Below, one piece after another: positions 6,162 through 11,812 of a DNA stretch of 13,659 nucleotides. The stretch is from CAZQYC01 sp043746555 (GTDB taxonomy: Bacteria; Pseudomonadota; Gammaproteobacteria; Steroidobacterales; Steroidobacteraceae). The DNA is taken from the NCBI GenBank assembly GCA_043746555.1, contig JAYTQU010000327.1:1-13659 (forward strand), written 5' to 3'. Below the pieces are notes generated by a model. It ran no database searches and was not told where the DNA came from. It saw only the letters and a program-made list of their open reading frames with translations. The position numbers and the translations under genes were made by a program. The first letter of the stretch is position 1. The number at the start of each line of letters is the position of its first letter.

Positions 6162-7097
6162 ATGACCACGCGCACGGCCAAACGTCGCCGCATTCGTAGC
6201 TCCGACTTCAACGTTCCGCGTTTTGCTTTGTACGGCGAACGAGGTGGACCCGAGACTGTCATGCTGCACATCGAGGAAGTGCAGGATCGCAGTCGTCAAT
6301 ACAACTACGAGATCGACGCGCACGTTCACAATGGTTTGTATCAAATCATTTGCGTTACCAGCGGACCTGTCGAAGTGGCGCTCGACGAGCAACGCATTGT
6401 GCCGATTGGACCCACCATCGTCGCGGTGCCGCCGGGCGTTGTGCATGCGTTTCACTTTGGGCCGGAAACGCGTGGCTATGTTTTGAGTTTGAGTGCGCGA
6501 TGGTTGGCGACCGGCAAACTCGACGAACTAGGCGAAGCAGTGCGCGCATTGTTTGCCAAACCGCGCGTGATCGAAATGAGCAAGCAAGAGCAGGTTATGC
6601 AGCGCGTGCAAAGCCTGCTACACGAACTTATCGTCGAATTCCGTCAACCCGACGGTGCGAACTCGCCGGTCGCAGGTTGGTTGGCGCGTGCGATTGTCTG
6701 GCGTCTTGCCCAGCCGTGCGCGCGTGAGCAATTGGATATGCATCACGAGTATCGTTATCACGCCGTGTTCAGCGACTTTCGCGAGATGATCGAACAACAC
6801 TATTTGGAGCACTGGGCGCTGGCCAAATATGCACAGTCGCTAAATCTATCGGTCGAACGATTGAATCGATTGTGTCGTCAGCATGCGGGTGTGAGCGCGT
6901 TCGAGTTGGTGCAAGATCGACTCATTCACGAAGCGTGTCGGCGCTTGATTTATGTCGTCGTGCCGGTGACTCAACTCGCCTACGAACTTGGCTTCGCCGA
7001 TCCGGGGTACTTCTGCCGATTCTTCAAGCGCCGTACCGGTTGCACACCGAATGAATATCGCAACAAGCACGCAAGCGGCGAACAGCTGACTGCGTAA
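6162..7097 (+). CDS. AraC-family transcriptional regulator
   Basis: The 311-residue protein joins an N-terminal cupin-like sensor domain (about 35-145; HVHNGLYQIICVTSGPVEVAL and VPPGVVHAFHF) to a C-terminal double helix-turn-helix AraC domain (about 210-305). The second helix-turn-helix carries the family signature VTQLAYELGFADPGYFCRFFKRRTGCTPNEYR. The sensor domain presumably binds a small aromatic or hydrophobic ligand, as in PobR-like regulators, but the ligand is not readable. The ATG at 6162 is chosen over an in-frame TTG at 6129. The gene is divergent from the P450 gene with a 117-base shared region, so control of the P450 and of itself is the natural reading. It is followed by a hairpin. 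Confidence 0.9.
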   Translation: MTTRTAKRRRIRSSDFNVPRFALYGERGGPETVMLHIEEVQDRSRQYNYEIDAHVHNGLYQIICVTSGPVEVALDEQRIVPIGPTIVAVPPGVVHAFHFGPETRGYVLSLSARWLATGKLDELGEAVRALFAKPRVIEMSKQEQVMQRVQSLLHELIVEFRQPDGANSPVAGWLARAIVWRLAQPCAREQLDMHHEYRYHAVFSDFREMIEQHYLEHWALAKYAQSLNLSVERLNRLCRQHAGVSAFELVQDRLIHEACRRLIYVVVPVTQLAYELGFADPGYFCRFFKRRTGCTPNEYRNKHASGEQLTA

Positions 7098-7100
7098 TGG

Positions 7101-7127
7101 GTGCTCGTGTTCCCTCCACGAGCACCA
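7101..7127 (+). terminator. Hairpin after the AraC gene
   Basis: GGTGCTCGTG (7101-7110) pairs perfectly with CACGAGCACC (7118-7127) around a 7-base loop, and AAT/ATT extends the stem past a bulged G. It begins three bases after the AraC stop, where a terminator is expected, but no T run follows on either strand. It may act as an mRNA 3'-end stabiliser or be part of a REP-like unit with the next hairpin. Confidence 0.5.
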
Positions 7128-7131
7128 TTCC

Positions 7132-7147
7132 CTACATCCCTGTAGGT
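7132..7147. repeat. Second short inverted repeat
   Basis: CCTACA (7132-7137) and TGTAGG (7142-7147) form a 6-bp stem with a TCCC loop, only four bases after the preceding hairpin. Twin palindromes of this kind occur in REP/BIME elements, but a second copy is not present in this window. Confidence 0.4.
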
Positions 7148-7208
7148 CAGCGCGTGAGTGCGTGAGATTGACAACACGCGATGCTTTTCGTTCACACTCT
7201 TGATCGAT

Positions 7209-7255
7209 CTCCCGATCTCCCGATCTCCCGATCTCCCGATCTCCCGATCTCCGAT
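7209..7255. repeat. 8-bp tandem repeat (CTCCCGAT)
   Basis: Five perfect copies of CTCCCGAT (7209-7248) are followed by a 7-base variant CTCCGAT (7249-7255) and preceded by ATCGAT. Each junction creates a GATC, so the array holds a GATC every 8 bp. It lies in the 5' region of the GntR gene, about 45 bases before its start. Arrays like this change copy number by slippage. Because it is intergenic, a change would alter spacing rather than reading frame. Confidence 0.95.
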
Positions 7256-7283
7256 GTGATTGGGTTGCCAATACGTGTTCTAT

Positions 7284-7306
7284 GTGTCACAGTTTGATTG
7301 TGACAC
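7284..7306. promoter_or_regulatory. Likely GntR self-operator over the start codon
   Basis: GTGTCACA (7284-7291) and TGTGACAC (7299-7306) form a perfect inverted repeat with 8-base arms and a 7-base spacer. The right arm contains the GTG start of the GntR gene. YtrA-type GntR proteins are known to bind GT...AC-bordered palindromes and to repress their own operons, so this is the expected operator. Confidence 0.7.
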
Positions 7307-7701
7307 TATTCAAACTCACATTGCAGCCGGGCGAGTCGATCTTCGATCAAGTGGTGTTTGCCGCGCAAAAGGCTTTTTTGAGCGGTGAATTCTTGCCGGG
7401 CCAGGCATTTCCATCGGTGCGCGTGTTGGCCACCGAACTCAAGATTCATCCGAACACGGCGCACAAGGTGGTTCAACATCTGATTCGCGAGCGTTGGCTC
7501 GTGATGCATCCGGGTGTCGGCACCGTCGTCGCCGAGCCACCGATAGCTCGCGCCGGCGACAAAAAAAGATTGCTGCAACAAGAAGTCGAAGCGTTGGTCG
7601 TTGAAGCCAAGCGCGTCGGCGTGAATTTGCACGACATCGTGCAGGCGATTTCCAATCAATGGCACAAGCTCGATAAAGCAGCTGAGGAGCGGCGCAAGTG
7701 A
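7300..7701 (+). CDS. GntR-family regulator, YtrA subfamily
   Basis: The 133-residue protein has the short YtrA build: an N-terminal winged helix-turn-helix (about residues 8-75, with SIFDQVVFAAQKAFLSGEF, LPGQAFPSVRVLA and IHPNTAHKVVQHLIRERWL) and a short helical C terminus for dimerisation (about 85-125). The frame opens at ATG 7282, but the GTG at 7300 gives the family N terminus (MTLFKLTLQPGESIFDQ) and leaves the palindromic operator at the start site. YtrA regulators usually head an ABC-transporter operon that they repress. Here the stop overlaps a GTG by four bases (GTGA), the form of such a junction, but the following frame is only 44 codons. The regulator therefore seems to have lost its usual partners. 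Confidence 0.88.
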   Translation: MTLFKLTLQPGESIFDQVVFAAQKAFLSGEFLPGQAFPSVRVLATELKIHPNTAHKVVQHLIRERWLVMHPGVGTVVAEPPIARAGDKKRLLQQEVEALVVEAKRVGVNLHDIVQAISNQWHKLDKAAEERRK

Positions 7702-7832
7702 TCATTCAAACCGACGATCTTCGCGAAAAGCCAGTCGTTCCCGAAATTCGGTTGAGCGATTGGGAAGCTCAAACTCAGAGCAAAGTTTCTGACGTAGTTG
7801 ATTGGTCAGTAAGAGTCGCGCAATCACGCTGA
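7698..7832 (+). pseudogene. Possible truncated start of a lost ABC-transporter gene
   Basis: A GTG overlapping the GntR stop opens 44 codons. The first nine residues (MIIQTDDLR, with GTG as start) resemble the usual beginning of ABC ATPase subunits, but no Walker A or other ABC motif follows before the TGA at 7830-7832. The reading as a remnant rests on the GTGA overlap, the family habit of YtrA genes and these few residues. It could be only a chance frame. From 7833 to 7976 I see no gene that I can support. Confidence 0.3.
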
Positions 7833-7976
7833 TAAAGAAAATGCGCTCACTGTCAAAACACCCGCTTACGCCCGGTTGAAATGCCTTACATGGCCAGAGA
7901 AAGCTAAAGACATCGGCACAATTAGGGCAACGGATCGAAACGGACGCGCAACTAATTTCAGCGTTTTAGATATCCG

Positions 7977-8408
7977 CTACACAATCATAACGCCCACATG
8001 ACCCGCTTTTGCATACTCCGCGATCCGTTGATCGCGAGTCACCAGCGTCGCCCGATTCGCACGCGCAGTAGCAATGAGGAAACGATCGGCAGGATCGGCA
8101 TGAAAGTGACCGGGTAGATTGATGCTGTCGAGTGCAACCTGAACGCTCAAACCAACCACGTCGAGTTCCGGCTGATTGATTGCGTCATCGACCCAAGCTT
8201 CAATCGGCACGTTGAGTGCAAGCCGCCGTTTAGCAACCAACATTCCGATTTCCCAAGCTGAGATTACCGATACCAGCAACGGCGTTGCCTTCGCGCCTGC
8301 AATTAATTTAGCAACGACCGACTGCTTCAGTTGTTGGCGATTGCCGGTAACCAACCAGAACCAAACGTGCGTGTCGAGTAGCAACCTTGGTGTTGCGCCT
8401 GTGCTCAT
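7977..8408 (-). CDS. PIN-domain toxin of a Phd-PIN pair
   Basis: The 143-residue protein is a PIN-domain ribonuclease of the VapC-like class. Motifs and acidic residues: Asp12 in LLLDTHVWFWL, Glu53 in SVISAWEIGMLVAKRRLAL, Asp105/Asp108 in HADPADRFLIATA, and Asp126 in LVTRDQRI. All the metal-binding acids are present. The AWEIGML and DPADR forms differ from the other PIN protein in this window, so the two are not recent duplicates. Its ATG overlaps the antitoxin stop by four bases (ATGA), so translation is coupled. It probably cuts RNA when the labile antitoxin is lost. Confidence 0.93.
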   Translation of the reverse strand: MSTGATPRLLLDTHVWFWLVTGNRQQLKQSVVAKLIAGAKATPLLVSVISAWEIGMLVAKRRLALNVPIEAWVDDAINQPELDVVGLSVQVALDSINLPGHFHADPADRFLIATARANRATLVTRDQRIAEYAKAGHVGVMIV

Positions 8409-8722
8409 CGACGCGACTTCTGTCGCGCTTTATCGGTAACACGATGCACGACACGCTCTTTTTTCACGCCAGCGTAGGCAAGCGTTTCTACTGTGTTCAG
8501 AGCCTCCCATTCGTTGTCGATGGGACTCAGCAGGTCGCCCTCATAAGTGACGCTCCCAGCCATTCGTCCGAATAGCGCCGCTCGTGGCGAGATCGCATCC
8601 AACGGTACCAGTTTGGCCACGGGCCTGCCGCGCTTGGTAATAGTGACGGACTTACCGGTACGCGCTACGCCTTCCATGATTTGTAGGCACTTTGCCTTGA
8701 ACTCGCCCGCCGGAATCTGCAT
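8405..8722 (-). CDS. Phd/YefM-type antitoxin
   Basis: The 105-residue form from ATG 8722 begins MQIPAGEFKAKCLQIMEGV and continues TGKSVTITKRGRPVAKLVPL (about 22-41), the Phd/YefM DNA-binding fold. The rest (about 45-105) is acidic then basic and would neutralise the toxin. Longer starts are possible at ATG 8734 or 8740, and the frame is open back to 8848, but the Phd domain begins at IPAGEF. The upstream codons also cross repeated operator-like sequence. The downstream PIN gene overlaps by four bases. The pair sits 85 bases after the dacB stop, on the same strand. Confidence 0.9.
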   Translation of the reverse strand: MQIPAGEFKAKCLQIMEGVARTGKSVTITKRGRPVAKLVPLDAISPRAALFGRMAGSVTYEGDLLSPIDNEWEALNTVETLAYAGVKKERVVHRVTDKARQKSRR

Positions 8723-8732
8723 TACGATCACC

Positions 8733-8760
8733 ATGGTCATAACGATATGGTCATGATGAC
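8733..8760 (-). promoter_or_regulatory. Repeats upstream of the Phd antitoxin, candidate operator
   Basis: ATGGTCAT occurs at 8733-8740 and again at 8747-8754 (14 bases apart). The second copy runs into GTCAT-g-ATGAC (8750-8760), a small palindrome. This lies immediately before the most likely antitoxin start, where Phd-family proteins bind to repress their operon. Binding is inferred. Confidence 0.4.
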
Positions 8761-8807
8761 ACGGCCAAGCGTCAATGTCATCCGCAGAAATAGGCGATGG
8801 CTGCTCG

Positions 8808-10277
8808 CTACTGCCCAAACACCCATCGAAGCACCGCGGCTTGTACATCGTCGCCCACGCCGAATTCTGCGCCGGGATGATTCACCACGATTGCGACAAT
8901 GTAAGTGTTACCGGACACGGCGTTCACATATCCGGCGAGGCTGCTGACATCGTCAAGATGTCCGGTCTTCATGCGAATACGACCGCGCATGCTCGGTGTG
9001 TTAAAGCGATTGCGCAATGTGCCGTCGGTTCCTGCGAGCGGTAACGAAGCTATGAACTCAGGCATGAACTGGCTATGCCATCCCGCATGAAGTACTTGCG
9101 CCAAGCCGCGCGCGGTGATGCGCTCGTCGCGCGAGAGTCCGGAGCCGTTGTCGAGTACCAAGCCTGGAATGTCGATGTGCTTTACGTTGAGCCACGCTTG
9201 CACGGCGCGGCGACCGTTCTCCGTGGTGGCGGGCGCACCGTATTGTTCTGCGGCTACAGTGAGCAGCAGGGTTCGCGCCATGACGTTATTGGAAAATTTA
9301 TTTACCAAGCGCACGACTTCACCAAGAGTTAGCGAATTGAATTCAACCAGTAATCTGGCTTTCGGCGGCAACGGTTGCAATCGCAACTTGCCCGAGATGC
9401 TGCCGCCGGATTGCTCCCACAACGAACGAAATGTTCCATACGCAAATTCGGGCGCCGACATGATGGCGCGCGATGTGCTGTAGCGTCCACAGTTGCGCGG
9501 GATGACGCCGCGAATTCGTAGCGTATTTCCGGATGGACCTTGCGGCGTATCAAACCGCAATCCCTGTTGCGCACGTCGACAGCCGCCGCCGCCGAAGCGA
9601 ACATTGTTTTCAAGTTCGAGATTCGCGGGCATCGGATCGACACTGACTGTCGCGAGCTTGGCGTTGGCGCCGGGAGTCACGATGCCCGATCCAATACTAA
9701 AAGTGGCGGTTTGAAAGTTAATCATCAGTGCGTCGGGAACGACGTTGTAGCTGCGCTCCGGTTGCTTATCGAACCTCCCGCGATCTTCCGACAAGGGCGC
9801 GAACCAAGTGCGATCGATGACGATGTCGCCGTTGATGGCGGTCAATCCCGTCTGCCGAAGTTGCATGACGAAACTCCACCAGCGTTCGGCGATCATGTAC
9901 GGATCGCCGCCGCCGACAATGACGAGATCGCCGTCGAGCACGCCCTGTTTGATCGGTGCAGTGGTGTAAGCGCGCGTGGTCCAGGTGTACGCCGGACCCA
10001 ATATGTCGAGCGCGACAATCGAGGTGAGCACTTTGATCGTCGATGCCGGTTGACGCGGCACATCGGCGTTAAGCGCCATAAAGATTTCGTCGGTGCGCAC
10101 GTCTTGCACGAAAACGCTTAAGGATTTGCCGGGAATTCGCTCTTGTTCCAACGCGCGCGTAACGGCGGGCGGCAACTGCGCGGAATCGCGCGCGTGCGCG
10201 CAAAACGCAAAGAGCACTAACGCGCAGCCGACAAGCGCGAGGGGCACCGCACGGTTAGGCAGGTTAAGCCAGCACAT
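8808..10277 (-). CDS. dacB: D-alanyl-D-alanine carboxypeptidase/endopeptidase (PBP4 type)
   Basis: This periplasmic peptidoglycan hydrolase of peptidase family S13 removes the terminal D-Ala and cuts cross-links. The 489-residue protein starts with a signal peptide (about 1-29; hydrophobic core VPLALVGCALVLFAFC ending AHA). It carries the penicillin-binding motifs in order: STIK (Ser79, Lys82), SNN (Ser329) and KTG (437-439). The conserved DNGSGLSR is at 377-384. The distance between the first two motifs shows the large insert typical of PBP4. Length matches E. coli DacB (477). The ATG at 10277 is the only start that gives the whole signal peptide. The gene is divergent from the DUF502 gene. 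Confidence 0.94.
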   Translation of the reverse strand: MCWLNLPNRAVPLALVGCALVLFAFCAHARDSAQLPPAVTRALEQERIPGKSLSVFVQDVRTDEIFMALNADVPRQPASTIKVLTSIVALDILGPAYTWTTRAYTTAPIKQGVLDGDLVIVGGGDPYMIAERWWSFVMQLRQTGLTAINGDIVIDRTWFAPLSEDRGRFDKQPERSYNVVPDALMINFQTATFSIGSGIVTPGANAKLATVSVDPMPANLELENNVRFGGGGCRRAQQGLRFDTPQGPSGNTLRIRGVIPRNCGRYSTSRAIMSAPEFAYGTFRSLWEQSGGSISGKLRLQPLPPKARLLVEFNSLTLGEVVRLVNKFSNNVMARTLLLTVAAEQYGAPATTENGRRAVQAWLNVKHIDIPGLVLDNGSGLSRDERITARGLAQVLHAGWHSQFMPEFIASLPLAGTDGTLRNRFNTPSMRGRIRMKTGHLDDVSSLAGYVNAVSGNTYIVAIVVNHPGAEFGVGDDVQAAVLRWVFGQ

Positions 10278-10321
10278 GAGTGAGTCCAGCGTTATTCGAG
10301 TCGGGGATGCGCACGAACGAA

Positions 10322-10327
10322 ATTCTA
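10322..10327 (-). promoter_or_regulatory. Possible dacB -10 box in the dacB/DUF502 intergenic region
   Basis: On the minus strand TAGAAT matches the -10 consensus in five of six bases and lies 45 bases before the dacB ATG. No convincing -35 box is at the right distance. Nearby GCAGC-tattc-GCTGC (10335-10349) forms a weak inverted repeat. No plus-strand promoter for the DUF502 gene is convincing. Confidence 0.25.
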
Positions 10328-10427
10328 CCGTGTTGCAGCTATTCGCTGCTTTAGTCTTAGCTCACAAGTCTGCATACTGCTATTTTCGACATGATGGCGA
10401 CGGACTGCTTTTGCTTAGCGGTGATCT

Positions 10428-11024
10428 ATGCGACGACTCTGGAATACGTTTCTCAAAGGCTTGGCGGCGGTGTTGCCGGTCGCGCTGACCTTGTACTTGG
10501 TGTACTGGCTCGGTACGACCGCGGAGGAGTTTCTAGGCAATGGTTTGCGCCTGATTTTGCCGGATCACTTGTACCGGCCGGGCATGGGATTGGTGGTCGG
10601 ATTTCTCGTCGTGCTGGTGGTCGGTACGCTGATCAATGCCTATGTCGTGCGCCGCTTCATTCGCTTGGGCGAAAAATTATTGGCGCGCATCCCGCTCGTT
10701 AAAACCATCTTCGGCGCACTCAAGGATTTGACGCGCTTTCTTCCCGCCGGCGGCGAACGTCGCGATTTGCAACGAGTGGTGTTGTGGAAGATTGGCCAAG
10801 CCCGATTAGTCGGGTTCGTTACTTCCGAAACCGTGCATCCGAGGTTGTGCAGCGCCGACACCGGCGCGTTGGTGGCCGTGTATTTTCCGCTCAGCTATCA
10901 ACTTGGCGGTCATACCTTGTTCTTGCCGCGCGACCAATTGGAGCCGAGCGACCTCACGGTGGAAGAAGCACTGCGGATGGTATTGATTGGCGGCATCACC
11001 AGCGATATGTCGCAGGCGAAATAG
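10428..11024 (+). CDS. DUF502 family membrane protein
   Basis: The 198-residue protein has two membrane helices (about 9-28 and 50-71). A soluble domain with the DUF502 signatures follows: RIPLVKTIFGALKDLTRFL, then VLWKIGQARLVGFVTSE and GALVAVYFPLSYQLGGHTLFLPRDQLEPSDLTVEEALRMVLIGGI. DUF502 proteins are widespread in bacteria and have no established biochemical function that I can state for this group. The ATG at 10428 fits the family N terminus (RRLWNTFLKGLAAVLPVALT). The GloC-type gene begins three bases after the stop, so the two are probably one transcript. Confidence 0.9.
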   Translation: MRRLWNTFLKGLAAVLPVALTLYLVYWLGTTAEEFLGNGLRLILPDHLYRPGMGLVVGFLVVLVVGTLINAYVVRRFIRLGEKLLARIPLVKTIFGALKDLTRFLPAGGERRDLQRVVLWKIGQARLVGFVTSETVHPRLCSADTGALVAVYFPLSYQLGGHTLFLPRDQLEPSDLTVEEALRMVLIGGITSDMSQAK

Positions 11025-11027
11025 CGT

Positions 11028-11675
11028 ATGAAAGTCGTCGTCGTTCCGGTCACGCCATTCGAGCAAAATTGCTCGGTCGTGTGGTGCGAAAAAACCAAGC
11101 GCGCGGCCGTGGTCGATCCCGGCGGCGATCTCGATCGCATCGAACCAGTGCTGACGGAAAATGGATTGACGCTGGAAAAGATTCTTCTCACGCACGCGCA
11201 TATCGATCATGCGGGCGCAACGGCGGAGTTGGCGCGTCGCAAGCATGTGCCAATAGAAGGCCCGCATCGCGGCGATCAATTTTGGATCGACAATCTTCCC
11301 GAAGCCGGCAGTCGTTACGGATTCAAATATGCGGAGGTGTTCACGCCCGACCGCTGGTTGGATCAAGGCGACACGGTCACCGTTGGCGACGAAACACTAC
11401 AGGTTCGACACTGCCCCGGACATACGCCGGGTCATGTCGTCTTCATTCATCCCACAGAGCGCTTTGCATTGGTGGGCGATGTGCTTTTTCAAGGCTCGAT
11501 TGGGCGCACGGATTTTCCCGGTGGCAATCACGACCAACTGATTCGCTCGATTCGCGACAATCTTTTTCCGCTCGGTAACGATATCCAATTCGTTCCCGGT
11601 CATGGGCCGATGTCCACCTTCGGCGCGGAGCGTGCGCACAACCCTTTTGTGGGCGATCGCTTGTTTAAGGAATAG
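11028..11675 (+). CDS. gloC: Metallo-beta-lactamase-fold hydrolase, GloC (YcbL) type
   Basis: The 215-residue protein, the same length as E. coli YcbL/GloC, has the complete zinc-binding set: His56, His58, Asp60 and His61 in THAHIDHAG, His132 in CPGHTPGH, Asp151 in VGDVLF, and His192 in VPGHGP. The GSIGRTDFPGG segment (156-166) and the lack of the long C-terminal domain of GloB point to the short type II glyoxalase group, which hydrolyses S-lactoylglutathione or related thioesters. Members of this fold can have other substrates, so the exact reaction is not certain. The start is three bases after the DUF502 stop. From 11676 to 11812 I see no gene or clear terminator. Confidence 0.9.
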   Translation: MKVVVVPVTPFEQNCSVVWCEKTKRAAVVDPGGDLDRIEPVLTENGLTLEKILLTHAHIDHAGATAELARRKHVPIEGPHRGDQFWIDNLPEAGSRYGFKYAEVFTPDRWLDQGDTVTVGDETLQVRHCPGHTPGHVVFIHPTERFALVGDVLFQGSIGRTDFPGGNHDQLIRSIRDNLFPLGNDIQFVPGHGPMSTFGAERAHNPFVGDRLFKE

Positions 11676-11812
11676 TCTGCGTTAAGCGACGCAAACGTGA
11701 TCCAGCGCACGTCGCGACTGAGGCACGGTTAACAATTCGCGACGCGCGAACAAGCTCGTCCCATCGTGGCTGTTACGATGCATGGTGAGTTCGGCGAAAA
11801 CGTTGCAGGCCT

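Noticed and set aside
7209..7255. Tandem repeat as a CRISPR array
   Set aside because: Repeats are 8 bp and head to tail with no unique spacers.
6846..7271. Open frame on the minus strand containing repeats of GDREIGRS
   Set aside because: It lies antisense to the AraC coding region, and the repeated residues come only from translating the 8-bp tandem repeat. No family signal.
7833..8000. Plus-strand open stretch reading through ...KAKDIGTIRATDRNGRATNFS...
   Set aside because: No start codon with support, no recognised family, and it runs into the 3' end of the PIN gene on the other strand. It may be decayed coding sequence but cannot be claimed.
8723..8848. Long N-terminal extension of the Phd antitoxin
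   Set aside because: It overlaps the dacB 3' end and the operator-like repeats, and the Phd domain begins at the ATG at 8722.
10806..11366. Minus-strand open frame opposite the DUF502 and GloC genes
   Set aside because: Shadow of two well-supported plus-strand genes, with no motif of its own.
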